Source: Dromiciops gliroides (taxonomy: Eukaryota; Chordata; Mammalia; Microbiotheria; Microbiotheriidae). From it: a stretch of 64,000 nt of DNA. The stretch covers positions 701,347,825 through 701,411,824 of the forward strand of contig NC_057862.1 in the NCBI RefSeq assembly GCF_019393635.1, read 5' to 3'. Below are positions 12,880-24,268 of the stretch, piece after piece; the first letter of the stretch is position 1; every line of letters starts with the position of its first letter. A program made the position numbers and the translations under genes. The notes beneath the pieces are model-generated. The model did no database searches. It saw only the letters and a program-made list of their open reading frames with translations, and was not told the DNA's origin.

Positions 12880-13546
12880 TTTTGCCAGTTAAAAAGCCCA
12901 AGCCTGAGTCAGATGGCAAACCTGTTTATCGTTCTGTACAAGATCTGAGAGCAATTAACTCTTCTATTATACCTAGACACCCAACCCTGCTACTCTCATT
13001 TCCTCAATCCCATGTGAGGCAACATGCTTCACAGCGGTAGATCTCTGTTCTGCTTTCTTTTCAATACCAGTACACCAAGATTCCCATTACCTGTTTGCCT
13101 TCACCTGGAAGAATAAACAGTGGACTTGGACCAGACTCCCACAGGGGGTAGTTGACAGTCCCACACTATTCTCTCAAATTTTGCAACAGGATTTAGCCTC
13201 CATTACCTTTAAAGGTTCCACTTTTGTCCAATATGTAGATGACTTACTCCTGGTAGCACCTAATGCTGAGATTTGCCAGGAAGACAGCCACCATCCGTTA
13301 TTAGAGCTGCACCAACATGGCCATAAGGTCTCTAAGTCTAAAGTGCAATGGTGTCTACCTCAGGTGGAATATTTGGGTTTTATTTTGGCTGCTGGCATGT
13401 GACCCATCTCTCCTAAGTGTGTCCAGACTATTCAACAACTCTCTGCTCCCTCTACTAAGAAGCAGCCAAGGGCTATTCTGAGAGCAGCTGGATATTGCAG
13501 ACAATGGATATCCTCTTTTGGGGAAATTACTAAGCCTCTTACTGCT
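12880..13546 (+). pseudogene. ERV reverse transcriptase remnant
   Basis: Fragments in more than one frame: QDLRAINSS, FTAVDLCSAFFSIPV, LPQGVVDSPTLFSQIL and YVDDLLLVAP, the last inside the 73-codon frame at 13181-13402. These are RT blocks of ERV1/gammaretrovirus type. Interrupted by a stop at 13400 and then by an LTR. Confidence 0.85.
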
Positions 13547-14172
13547 TGTGAAAATATTTTAAATGACTAGCATAATTTGGGGGGCCTAATCTGACTGGAG
13601 GACTAATCTGGGGACTTTTGACTGGCTGGCTATCTGACTGCTATTAACTTAATATGTGCTGTTTAAAAAGTTCCCCACACTGCTCCCAAATTGATAAGCA
13701 AAAGATTAAGAAGCCTCTTTACTAAATAATCAAAGCAGAGTTTATTTATGATATACTATTTAAAATTAAGAATACAGGGAAATAAAATGAACAACCTGAC
13801 TGCGTTCTGACACGTCTCTTTCCATCTTTCGTGCCTGGAACTTTTTTAATACAATAAGGGCCATTGCTGCCTCTTACCTTAGGGTACGTTTCACTTTCAC
13901 TGCTCAGCTACTTTCTTCTAACATTCCTCTTAATCTTTTGGCTTCCTTCCAGTGTCTCTAGTCTCCGGAGTCCCTCCTTGTAGCCCCTTTCTGTCCGTTC
14001 CTCTTCAACCTCTTAACCTTCTGGCCTCTCCCTTGCTCCTAGTCCTTTAGCCTTCCCCTGCATCCTTCTTCGTTCCCTTAGTCTTGTCAGCCTACTCTCT
14101 GTTCTTCTAATCTTGTCAGTTCCCTTCACTGTCTAACTCCCAGGTCTATATATATATATTCTATCCACTGCC
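13547..14172 (-). mobile_element. LTR1 copy, antisense, truncated
   Basis: Begins tgtgaaaatatttta inside ERV pol and matches the LTR1 copy at 51077-52167 in reverse up to the TATA region (ctatatatata near 14150). The U3 part is missing. Confidence 0.85.
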
Positions 14173-14352
14173 CCAGCAATATTGTTTTGAGAATGACTTT
14201 GGCGGGGCAGCTAGATGGTGCAGTGGATAGAGCACCGGCCCTGGAGTCAGGAGTACCTGAGTTCAAATCCGACCTCAGACACTTAACACTTACTAGCTGT
14301 GTGACCCTGGGCAAGTCACTTAACCCCAGTTGCCTCACTTAAAAAAAAAAAG
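14173..14352 (+). mobile_element. CORE-SINE with an extra 5' leader
   Basis: The SINE body at 14204-14352 is preceded by cagcaatattgtttt...gaatgacttt (14174-14200), also seen before the SINE at 15738. The leader resembles L1 3' UTR. Confidence 0.75.
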
Positions 14353-14462
14353 ATATTGCTGTTACTGTATAAAATGTTCTCTTGGTTCAGCTCATTTTGC
14401 TTTTCACCATTTCATGCAAGTCTTTTTTTTGTTTTTCTGAGACAATTGAGCTCCTTATTTCT
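14353..14462 (-). mobile_element. Antisense L1 3' UTR piece
   Basis: Old L1 end that resumes at 15561 after a younger L1 insertion. Confidence 0.6.
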
Positions 14463-15560
14463 TTTTTTTTTTTTTTTTTTTTTTTTTAGATATTTTATTT
14501 TTTCCGTTACATGTAAAGATAGTTCTCAACTTTTGTTTATACATGCTTTACAATTTCAGATTTTTCTCCCTCCCTCCCTCCCCTCCTTCCCCCCTCCCCT
14601 AGACAGCAGGTAATCTGATATAGGTTATATCTATATATATCTATACATATACATATAGATATATATATACACACACATATATATACACATAATAACATTA
14701 ATCCTATTTCTGCATTAATCCTGTTACAAGAGAAAGAATCAGAGCAGTGATGCAAAACCTCAAAATAGAAAAAAAAAAACAACAGCACCCAAAACAAAAG
14801 AAATAATATGGTTCAATCAGCATCTATACTCCACAGTTCTTTCTTTCTTTTTTTTTTCTTGGATTTGGAGATCCTCTTCTATCATGAGTTCCCTGGAACT
14901 CTTCTGTACCATTGCATTGGTGAGAAGAATATAGTCCATCACAGTAGGTCAACACTCAATGTTGATGATACTGTGTACAATGTTCTTCTGGTTCTGCTCA
15001 TCTCACTCATCATCAGCTCACGTAAGACCCTCCAGGTTTCTCTGAACTCTTCCTGCTCATCATTTCTTACAGCACAATAGTATTCCATTGTATTCATATA
15101 CCACAACTTGTCCAGCCATTCCCCAATTGATGGGCACCCCCTCAACTTCCAATTCCTTGCTACCACGTAAAGAGCAGCTATAAATATTTTTGTACATGTG
15201 GGTCCCTTTCCCCCTTCCATGATTTCTTTGGGCAAAAGACCTAAAAGTGGGATTGCTGGGTCAAAGGGTATGCACAGCTTTATCGCCCTTTGGGCATAAT
15301 TCCAAATTGCTCTCCAGAATGGTTGGATCAGCTCACAGCTCCACCAACAATGCATTAGTGTTCCAATTTTCCCACAGCCTCTCCAACATTTATTATCTTC
15401 CTTTTTTGTCATTTTAGCCAATCTGATAGGTGTCAGGTGGTACCTCAGAGTTGTTTTAATTTGCATCTCTCTAATCATTAGAGATTTAGAGCATTTTTTC
15501 ATATGGGAATAGATAGCTTTGGTTTCTTCATCAGAAAACTGCCTGTTCATATCCTTTGAC
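14463..15560 (-). mobile_element. 5'-truncated L1 insertion
   Basis: 1.1 kb of ORF2 C-terminus plus 3' UTR, poly-T at 14463-14488 on the + strand. Target duplication ctccttatttct (14451-14462 and 15561-15572). Nearly the same unit, inverted, is at 57441-58504. Confidence 0.92.
14939..15550 (-). CDS. L1 ORF2 C-terminal fragment (open, 203 codons)
   Basis: Encodes the C-terminal tail of the L1 endonuclease/reverse transcriptase (MNRQFSDEETKAIYSHMKKC ... CWRGC ... CWWSC ... ending STLSVDLL). It includes the Cys-rich region seen in L1 ORF2p C-termini. No endonuclease or RT domain is present because the insertion is 5'-truncated, so it is not an autonomous protein. The open frame suggests a fairly recent insertion. 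Confidence 0.85.
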   Translation of the reverse strand: MNRQFSDEETKAIYSHMKKCSKSLMIREMQIKTTLRYHLTPIRLAKMTKKEDNKCWRGCGKIGTLMHCWWSCELIQPFWRAIWNYAQRAIKLCIPFDPAIPLLGLLPKEIMEGGKGPTCTKIFIAALYVVARNWKLRGCPSIGEWLDKLWYMNTMEYYCAVRNDEQEEFRETWRVLRELMMSEMSRTRRTLYTVSSTLSVDLL

Positions 15561-15572
15561 CTCCTTATTTCT

Positions 15573-16320
15573 TATAGCACAGTAATATTCTATCACAATC
15601 ATATACTACAACTTGTTCAGCCATTCCCCAGTTGATAGACATCCCTGAAATTTCCAGTTCTTTGCCATCATAAAGAGAACTTCTATTAGGTTCTTTTCCT
15701 TTTTTCCCCGTGATTATCTTTGAAAATAGAGCAAGTAACCAGCAATATTGTTTTAAGAATGACTTTAGGGCAGCTAGGGGGCACAGTGGATAAAGCACCA
15801 GCCCTGGATTCAGGAGTACCTGAGTTCAAATTCGGCCTCAGACACTTGACATTTACTAGCTGTGTGACCCTGGGCAAGTCACTTAACCCCAATTGCCTCA
15901 CCAAAAAAAAAATTGAGCAAGTAGTGATTTCACTGGGTCAAAGGGTATAAGTAATTTAATAACCATAATTTAATAACCCTTTGGGCATAATTCTAGATTG
16001 CTCTCCAAAATGGTTGGATCAGTTCACAATTCTATCAACAATGAATTAGTGTCCCAATTTTTTCATCCCTTACAACATTTGTCACTTTCTCCACTCATTT
16101 TAAGCAATATGGTAGGTGTAAAATAATATCTCAAGGTTGTTTTAATTTGCATTTTTATAATCAGTAATGATTTAGAGCATTTTTATATGACTATAAATTC
16201 TTTTGATTTCTTCGGTGGAAAATTGCCTGTTTATATCCTTTAACCATCTATCAATTGGGGAATGACTTACTCCTTTATTTTCTAATTATTCTGGCTCTTT
16301 CTCTAGCTAATATTTCTTTC
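15573..16320 (-). mobile_element. Antisense L1 3' UTR and ORF2 end (older copy)
   Basis: Decayed version of the same L1 segment (tatcaattggggaatgact near 16249). Split by the SINE at 15738-15914. Confidence 0.75.
15738..15914 (+). mobile_element. CORE-SINE with an extra 5' leader
   Basis: Target duplication gagcaagta (15729-15737 and 15915-15923) encloses both the leader agcaatattgttttaagaat (from 15740) and the SINE body, so they inserted as one unit. Confidence 0.85.
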
Positions 16321-16402
16321 TTTTTTGCAGGGCAATGAGGGTTAAGTGACTTGCCCAGGGTCACACATCTAGTATCAAGTGTCTGGGGCTAGATTTGAAC
16401 TC
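16321..16402 (-). mobile_element. CORE-SINE, 3' part (split by an LTR)
   Basis: Stops at gatttgaactc. The rest of the SINE lies at 17382-17413, beyond the inserted LTR1. Confidence 0.85.
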
Positions 16403-17381
16403 TAATTTTGGTGGGCTAAAGCTGACTGGAGGACTAATTCTGGGACTCTTGACTATTTGGCTATCTGACTGCGTTTAATTTAATATGGGCCGTTTATAAA
16501 GTTCCACCACACTGCTCCACTCCCAAATTGATAACCACAGGATTAAGAAGCCTCTTAACTAAATAACCAAAGTAGAGTTTATTTATGAGATACTATTGAA
16601 AATTAAGAATACAGGGAAATAAAATGTACAACCTGACTGCTTTCCTAACGTCTCTTTCCACTACAGCTCTTTCCCACCTGCTGCGCTTTGAACTTCTTGA
16701 ATACAATAAGGGCCTTATTCACCTCTTGCCTCAGGGCACTCAGGTACTTTATTCTAACTCCTCTTAATCTTCACTTTCTCCAACCTATACCCTGTGCTGA
16801 CTGCTTCTGTGCTCTCTGCTGCCTCCTGTTCAGTCTGTCTTCTGCCGCCTTTGCTCCTAGTCCTGCGTTGCTGTTCGTCTCATCCCCCGTCTCTCCTTTC
16901 TAATCTCGTCAGCTGCCCTCTTGACCTCTTCTCAGCCCCCTGTCTCCTCGTCGGAACCGCTCTGTCCTTGTCCGTGCCCCCTCTAATCTCCTCAGTTCCC
17001 GCCCCCCACCCCTCCCCGCAGTCTAACTCCCAGGTCTATATATACCTTTTCTTCTCTCCACTCAAATCTTGCGGCTTTTTGCACCCCCACAGACCAAGAT
17101 AATCCACCAGCCAGGGCTGCAGCTGGTGGGGGGTGGGGGGGAGGTGCTCTCAAGCCTCAGCACAGGCTACGCCAGAGCCCAGCATCTCTCAGATACCTCC
17201 ACTCAGGTTGGAGGGAGCTGGGGGCTTTTTTTCCCCCAGCTGTCTGACCTGGCATCTTGTACAGCCCAGGGGGCTTTTTGGCTCAGCTGAAGCTGAGGGG
17301 GAGGGGAAGAGACCCTGAAGGCCTAAGGCTTTCTAATCTCAGCCTAAAGGTAGGGTCCCTAAATCAAAATAAATTTCCACA
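16403..17381 (-). mobile_element. LTR1 copy, antisense
   Basis: Reverse match to LTR1: TATA region (ctatatatacc near 17036), aataaa complement near 16570, end aaatttccaca at 17381. The U5 terminus is lost, and no target duplication survives on the left. Confidence 0.88.
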
Positions 17382-17413
17382 GTGCTTTATCCACTGTGCC
17401 ATGTAGCTGCCCC
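17382..17413 (-). mobile_element. CORE-SINE, 5' remainder
   Basis: gtgctttatccactgtgcca ... gctgcccc; the other half of the SINE at 16321. Confidence 0.85.
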
Positions 17414-18310
17414 TCTATCTAATGTTTCCAAAGCTTAGTCACATAATCATTTTCTTGGAACACTCTGCTTTACTTTTCCCCAAGAGTTATTGGTGGACGA
17501 GATATGGCTTATGGACACTCAGAAGGGGTGGCCAGAGTCATTGGAGGAGAAACAAGGTGGGGAGCAATGTTATTGAAGCTACAGTGTATTGGAGAAAGAG
17601 TGAAGCCCATTGGCAAAAGCTACAGAGCTCTAATATAATGAGGAAGGAGGAGATCATTGCTAACCTGGAAAGAATATTTCCCATCAATGGTGTGTCTGAA
17701 GCCAGATTACCTGAAGTGGGAGGTAAGGAAGTGAAGGCACTGAATATAGATGGCTGGGAAAATGAGATGGGGGTACTGCAAGGTCACCCAAGAGGCAACA
17801 AACATTGCAGAGGAAATTGAAAAGGTAGGGTTAAAGGGGTGAACTATGGAAAGAGATAACTATTCTCAGCAAGGATCTAAGACAATTCCAAAGAACTATT
17901 TTTTTTTTTTTGGTGAGGCAATTGGGGTTAAGTGACTTGCCCAGGGTCACACAGCTAGTGTCAAGTGTCTGAAGCTGGATTTGAACTCAGGTCCTCCTGG
18001 CTCCAGGGTCAGTGCTCTATCCACTGCACCACCTAGCCGTCCCCCAAAGAACTACTGATGAAACATACTATCCACCTCCAAAGAAAGAACTGATATTGAT
18101 GGAACACAGACTGAAATATGCTATTTGCCATTTTTATTTTTTCTTTTATTCAAATTTTCATGTACAAAATGATTAATGTGTCATTTACATAATCATACAT
18201 GTATAATCCATATCTGCTTGCTGCCTCAGGGAAGGGGAAGGGGAAGGGGAAGGAAGGAGAGATAAAAACTGGAACTCAAAAAACTATGAATAAAAATGTT
18301 TATTACTTTA
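17414..18310 (+). mobile_element. Unassigned sequence, then an L1 3' end
   Basis: 17414-17830 has an open frame (17422-17820) of no recognised family. From about 17840 an L1 3' UTR ends in A-rich sequence at 18310, split by the SINE at 17899-18044. Confidence 0.55.
17899..18044 (-). mobile_element. CORE-SINE
   Basis: Antisense SINE. Target duplication aaagaacta on both sides. Confidence 0.9.
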
Positions 18311-19075
18311 AAAAAAAAAGTTAGGGGGCAGAGCCAAGATGGCAGATGAAAGACATTAAACTCAAAGGGCTCCTGATACAATAACCCCCAAAATAGCAAT
18401 AAAAGAACCCTTGGGGCAGAAAAACACACAAAAATACGGGCTGAGAGTTTTCTCCAGCTATAGATAGATTTCAGGGGGCCGTGCTGGGCCACGATCGGGC
18501 TGACACAACAGACACCCACCAGAGGAATTTGCCCCAGTGCCTCTGAATTGGCAGCAGCAAGAGCGTCTTCTGGAACTGAACGCACGGTCAGACTAAATGG
18601 CTGGGTGGGTGGGGGTAAGTGCAGGGGTACCAGTGGACTGGGGGGGAAGGATTCGACTGTCCCACCCCAGCAGGCAACCAGGAAGAAATCCTGAGTGGCG
18701 GGAGACCCAGGTGGGGGAGGGGAGCAGGGGAGCAGTCTCATCGGAAGCTGAGAACCACACCACAGAAAGCTTTGCTGGTTGGTTTCTTAGTAAATAGGCC
18801 TGAGGTTATCTCTGGACCTGAGAACAGGCCAGGTGAGATTAAAGCCTGCCCCCCCTCAACCCAAAACACCTGGGACCCTCTGAAGCTGAGAACAGGAGTG
18901 GAGCCGAGAAGCAGCCCCCCCCCCCAGTGGAGAGTTTAAAATCAAATAAAAGTGAGGTCAGCCAGGCTGAGAAGAAGCCCAACCATCCCCCGGGGCCATG
19001 CTGTAGCTTGAACAGTGTATCCTGGAAGCAGCACCACACTTAAAGAAGGAGTTAAAAGCCAAGAAATAGTAAGAC

Positions 19076-20071
19076 ATGATGAGCAGGCAGAGAAAGCAGA
19101 AGACCATCGAAAACTTCTTTGGGGGTAAGGTAGACCACAATACAACCTCAGAAGAAGAAGATAATAACAGAGTCAAAGCTCCAACATCCAAAGCTTCCAA
19201 GAAAAATATGAACTGGTCTCAGGCCATAGAAGCTCTTAAAAGGGACTTTGAAGAGAAAGTAGGAGAAATAGAAAGAAGATGTAGAGAAAAGGAGGAAAGA
19301 ATGGAAAGGGAAATGAGAGCGATGCAGGAGAGTCATGAGAAAAAAGTCAAAACTTTGAAAAGCCAAATGGAAAAGGAGATTAAAAAACTGTCTGATGAAA
19401 ATAACTGCCTAAGAATTAGGATTGAACAAATGGAAGTTAGTGACTTTATGAGAAACCAAGACACAGTAAAGCAAATCCAATTGAATGAAAAAATAGAGGG
19501 CAGTGTGAAATATCTTCTTGGAAAAACAGCTGACCTAGAAAATAAATCTAGGCGAGATAATTTGAAAATCATTGGACTTCCTGAAAACCATGACCAAAAC
19601 AAAAGCTTAGACACCATCATCCAAGAGATTGTGAAGGAAAATTGCCCTGATATTCTAGAAGCAGAAGCTAAAATAGAAATTGAAAGAATCCACCCATCAC
19701 CTCCTGAAAGAGACTCCAAAAGGAAAACTTCCAGGAATATTATAGCCAAATTCCAGAACTCCCAGGTCAAGGAGAAAATACTGCAAGCATCCAGAAAAAA
19801 GGAATTCAAATACTATGGAGTTCCAATAAGGATAAAGCAAGATCTAGCAGCTTCTACATTAAAGGACCGAAGGGCATGGAATATGATATTCCAGAGGGCA
19901 AAGGAACTGGGACTTCAGCCAAAAATCATGTACCCAGCAAAACTGCGTATAATTTTTCAGAGGAAAAAATGGGATTTCAATGAGAAAGAGGTCTTTCAAC
20001 CATTTGTGATGAAAAGACCTGAACGGAATAGAAAATTTGACTTTCACATACAAGATCCTGGAGAAGCATAA
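19076..20071 (+). CDS. L1/HAL1 ORF1 protein (intact, 331 aa)
   Basis: RNA-binding chaperone of the L1 ORF1p family, which in L1 biology coats the element's RNA. An N-terminal basic part is followed by a charged coiled coil (about residues 40-150, rich in E/K/R), then an RRM-like domain starting DNLKIIGLPENHDQNKSL (about 160-210) and the C-terminal domain (about 210-320, with RIHPSPPERDSKRKTSRNII and MKRPERNRKFDF). The length is normal for ORF1p and no stop interrupts it. The ATG at 19076 is the first long-frame start after the 5' UTR. It stands without an ORF2 partner. Confidence 0.88.
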   Translation: MMSRQRKQKTIENFFGGKVDHNTTSEEEDNNRVKAPTSKASKKNMNWSQAIEALKRDFEEKVGEIERRCREKEERMEREMRAMQESHEKKVKTLKSQMEKEIKKLSDENNCLRIRIEQMEVSDFMRNQDTVKQIQLNEKIEGSVKYLLGKTADLENKSRRDNLKIIGLPENHDQNKSLDTIIQEIVKENCPDILEAEAKIEIERIHPSPPERDSKRKTSRNIIAKFQNSQVKEKILQASRKKEFKYYGVPIRIKQDLAASTLKDRRAWNMIFQRAKELGLQPKIMYPAKLRIIFQRKKWDFNEKEVFQPFVMKRPERNRKFDFHIQDPGEA

Positions 20072-20185
20072 AAAGGTAAACAGGAAAAAGACTTCATGAG
20101 GGATATTAAAAGATCAAACAGTTTATATTCCTACATGGGAAGACAATACTTTGAAATCATAAGAACTATCTCAATAAGAAATTCA

Positions 20186-20361
20186 GGGGCTGCTGGGTGG
20201 CGCAGTGGATGGAGTGCCAGCCCTGGACTCAGGAGAACCTGAGTTAAGGCGTGACCTCAGACACTTGACAATTAATAGCTGTGTGACCCTGGGCAAGTCG
20301 CTTGGCCCTGGTTGCCTCACCAAAAAACAAAACAAAACAAAACAGAACAAAAATTCTTCAC
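20186..20361 (+). mobile_element. CORE-SINE
   Basis: Inside the HAL1-like element. Target duplication aagaaattca (20176-20185 and 20362-20371). Confidence 0.9.
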
Positions 20362-20439
20362 AAGAAATTCACAGAAGACAGGGCTGAACTGCATATGAAG
20401 GGATGATATCTGTAAAGCATTTATGTTTTGTTCTTTGTA

Positions 20440-20538
20440 GGGCAGATGGGGAGGGGTGTCTTAGGTCTGGGGCTGGATTTGAGCTTGGGGGGCCTCCTGG
20501 GTCCAGGGCTGGTGCTTTGTCCACTGTGCCACCTAGCT
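20440..20538 (-). repeat. SINE-like module inside the HAL1 3' region
   Basis: Reads gtagggcagatgg ... ggatttgagcttggg ... ccactgtgccacctagct: a diverged SINE body without clear tail or duplication. It may be a built-in part of the element. Confidence 0.6.
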
Positions 20539-21836
20539 AATCCATGATGACATCATTAAAATAGGGCTGAGGTGTAGGAGGAATAAACTGGGGGAGGGAG
20601 AAGGGGAGAGATGGTCTGGGGAGAGGTATTTCACATGAAGGAAACAAGAAGAAAGCTTATGGAGGAGAGTAGAAGAGAGGGAAGGAGTTGGAGAGTGAGT
20701 GAACCTTAATATCATCAGAATTGGCTCAAAGAAGGACTAACGTACATACTCAAGTAGGTATAGCAATATACTTTTGCCCAGGGGGTGGGGGGGAGGGAGA
20801 AAAGGGCTGGGGGAGAAGGGAAGGAGGAAAGGACAGATTGGGGGAGAGAGCAGTAAAAAGCAAAACACTTTCAAGGAAGATGAAGATGTTCTGCATGACT
20901 GCACCAGTATGACATATGGAATTGCTTGATCTCATAGAGAGGGTTAAGGAGGGAGGGAGGAAGAAAAATTTAGAACACAGAATTAGCTCAGGGACCCTGA
21001 TCTCATTGGAGTGGGCTCATGGAGGGAATAGCTTTCATACCCAATTGGGAGGAGCAATCTATTTAACCCTGCAGGAAAATAGGAGGGGAAGTGGACAAGG
21101 AAGGAAGGGTGAAAAAAGGGAGTGCAGAGTGAGGGAGAGGATAGTCAGAAGTAAGGCACTTCTGAGGAGGAATAGGTAAAAAGAAGATAGAGTAAATGTC
21201 ATGGGAAGGGAGTGGGATGGAGGGAAATGGTTATGATGATTGATTATAATGGCAAAATGTATGGTACCTACTTTGCTGGGCTTTTGTGAAGAAGATTCTC
21301 TGTCAAGCTTAAGGTACTATATAGAGGTTGTGATGAATAGGATGTTATCAGGAAAACCTAGAGAGACCTACATGAGCTGAAGCAGAGTGAAATGTACTGT
21401 TTACAAAATAACAGCAATAGTGTGAGATGATCTGCTGGGAAGCATGTGGTTATTTTCAGCAAGGCAATGATCCAATATAACCCTGAAAGACTTAGGAAGA
21501 TTGCAGCCCATCTGCAGAGAAAGAACTGATAGTATCTGAAAACAGATGGAAACACATTAAAAAAAAATTTTTTTTTCATTTCCTCTTTGACAATTTCTTA
21601 ATCTGAAGTTTTGGGTTTTTTGACTGTTTTCTCTCACAACTAGCTTAATATGGGAATTTTTCCATGACTACTCATGTATAACTTATTTTGAATTGATTGA
21701 GTTCTTGTGGGTGGGGGACGTGAATGGAAGGGGGAAGAGAAGTTGGAACACAAAGTTTTTAAAAAATTGATGTTAAAATTTTGTTTTTACATATATTTTG
21801 GAAATTAAAATTCTATTCAGAATAAAAAAAAAGTTA

Positions 21837-24074
21837 AATGACAGGGCATGAGGCAAACAATAAAAATCAGAAACAAGAGATGTCTTCAAAGTGACTGGTG
21901 GTCAGGGGTGCCATGTACTCAGCCCATGTCCAGAGTTTGGAGAGAGCAGTCTCCTCAAGATGTCTGCTTTGGGAGTGGCTTGAAGTGGGCTTTGAGGCCA
22001 TCACCAGTTTTAGTAGTCCACTGGATCTTTCTTCAGATGACCCGGGAGTACATTCCCTCAAATTTGGCAACTGGGAGTAGTCAGAAGGACCTTGTAGAGG
22101 GTCTTAGATTGAAGGGGAGAGTGAAGAGAAGCAAATTCCCTGAATTCAGAAAGGAGGTGTCCCACTCCACAAATATCTATAAACAAGGGAACATGGAAAC
22201 AAATGATTGATTAGTATTGGGTCAGTTTTCAGATAAGTTGTATGGGTGGCTTGAGATGTACAATTGTGAGGAGGCTCCTTGCATCAGTCTTTGGATCTGA
22301 ATTTCTGGTCAGCATAACCTAGGTCCTTGGTTAAGGGTCTCTAAAACAGCACATAGAGATAGTCCAGTTTTCCAGCCAACCAGGTTAAGGTTAAAACAAT
22401 GCAATAAGGTTTTCTACCAATTCCCACAATTGAATAAAGTTTCTCACAAGACAGAAGTTGGACTAAACCTATAATTGAATAGAAACTAAGCTAGCTCCAG
22501 AACTGAGACACAATATGGAATCAATGCAATTCCCTTTATCACTTGCTGTCCTAATCCCCTCATTTTACTCAGTTGTCTTCCTTTTGCTTTATGGGGGAGT
22601 GGACGACCTATTTCCCCATGTACCACTTATTTGTAAGCCAATTGTATAGGGGTTTCCATAAATTCATAATCATAATTACCTGTTAGCTAACAGATCAAAT
22701 TTCTTAGAGGGCTTACAACAGATTAATTTTGAGAAGGGAGATTCACATATCACCAAAGTAACCAAAAGAACTTAAAAATAAACACTATGAAACAAGAACC
22801 AATGTAATGGTAATTATCATTGATATTAATGAACATCAAACCTCCTTGTATCCTAGTAAACCATTCTCAATGTCCATTTAGTCAGCACATTTTGAATCCC
22901 AGATGTCTCATGTAGTCATCTGGTCGCAAGATATCTTTTCCTGGACAATGGGCTTTATTATCAGGACAACTCTGAAAGGGTGAGGGGATAGGGGCAGAGG
23001 AATGTGCTTCTCTGGTTTGAAATCTAGATGTTCCTAAATAATTCTAGTAACAAGACAAAACGATTTGGCAAAATCTCTTAAATTTGATTCTCTAATCCTG
23101 AAACCAGAGAATTTCATTTAAAATATATATATATATATATAACTCTCCTAGCTCTGTTTGATTCCAGGAATAAGTCATATCTGACAGCCAATCATGTAGT
23201 CACAGGATATTAAGAGTTAGACTCAGGAAATTACCTGGTTAAGGTAATTTTGGGGAAACAGTCAAGAGAATCCTATATTAGACCATGTCAAGTTCATCTC
23301 CAATACTTTTACCAGGCACAGAATCCACCCTTAGCAGTACCCAGACTGCAGCACATGCCATTTTCTACTATTGGCTTGCTGACAATTTAGATAACTATTC
23401 TTGGAATTAAAACTCAAAACAATAGTAAATTATAATCCCAAATTTTTTTTTACCTCAAATAGCAAAATTTCACTAACCACATTTGAGGGCTGGGATACTT
23501 TTACTTATGTTTCCCTAACAATTAACATTTATTTATCTTTTACTTATAAACTAAAACTAACCATATTCTGGGTTATACCTGATAATTGACTCATATTAAT
23601 GCATTGAAGGAACATACATTTTCATAATTTTATAGGTGATAGCCACATTTTTTCAAATGAAAATTCACTATTGTAGTAAACCTATTGTTATTATTATTCA
23701 CTTTAAAATAAAATATATCATAAAATATTTAATATTTAAGTTTTCAAATATGTATTTTTATCACATTCTTTTAGAAGCTCAATGCATAATCTAACAGCAT
23801 CCAGATAAAAGAAATGCTTTTCTGACCATATTTCTGAAAGAATGGTTTTCCATATTTCACATATAAGAGAATTTAGAAATACAATAATAACAAAAACAGT
23901 ATCATGTATTTAAAACACAAAACAAAGCTTTTTACCAGTCAGATGACCCAACTTCAGCTGAATGCATTTCCAAATTATCCCAAATTATCATATAAAGATC
24001 TTAAATCTTATTACCTTTGGTATTTTATACTAGTCACATTTAAAATCTGGCATGCAATTATATTTAATTAAAGA
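21837..24074. other. Unassigned AT-rich sequence
   Basis: No gene found. 21850-22210 has overlapping short frames on both strands with no family match I can support. (AT)n tract at 23126-23141. Confidence 0.35.
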
Positions 24075-24268
24075 AATAATAGTAACGACAGTCATCATTT
24101 ATATGGTGCTTACCATATGGCAATCACTGTATTTTACATATCATGATCATATTGTTTTGATCTTCACAATGACCCAGAGAGATGTGTACCATTATTTCTT
24201 TTCTTACAAATCAGGAAACTGAAGCAAAAAGAGATTAACTTGCTTAAGATTACATAGCTAATAGATTT
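24075..24268 (-). repeat. MIR-like SINE
   Basis: Contains catttatatggtgcttacca and lcttacaaatcaggaaactg-like MIR 3' sequence (nt 24208 onward), diverged throughout. Confidence 0.55.

Larger units (their letters stand above)
10690..13546 (+). mobile_element. Class I ERV internal region, decayed (gag-pro-RT)
   Basis: A + strand retroviral remnant. MA-like segment at about 11001-11297 (SPLERILTAWDSY); proline-rich segment at 11297-11500; CA/NC at about 11800-12424; protease at 12514-12795; RT at about 12880-13545 with the YVDD catalytic motif near 13228. The order and motifs are of gammaretrovirus/ERV1 type. Many frameshifts and stops, two SINEs (11503-11791), and an antisense LTR that cuts pol at 13547. 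No RNase H, integrase or env remains. Not functional. Confidence 0.85.
18324..21823 (+). mobile_element. Complete half-L1 (HAL1)-like retroelement
   Basis: Starts with the L1-type 5' end ggggcagagccaagatggca. It has a 5' UTR of about 750 bp, an intact ORF1 (19076-20071), about 1.2 kb of non-coding purine-rich sequence, an L1-like 3' UTR (about 21240-21800) and an A-rich tail. No ORF2 fits in the 1.75 kb after ORF1. Target duplication aaaaaaaaagtta at 18311-18323 and 21824-21836 frames the whole unit. A SINE sits at 20186-20361. HAL1 elements are known ORF2-less L1 derivatives; the assignment rests on structure. Confidence 0.75.

Noticed and set aside
17422-17820. 132-codon + frame as a possible gene
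   Set aside because: No family recognised and it lies between repeats; kept only as unassigned sequence.
19148-20053. Minus-strand frames opposite ORF1
   Set aside because: Shadow of the intact + strand ORF1.
21848-22210. 120-codon + frame, possible ERV piece
   Set aside because: Neither strand shows a motif I could defend.
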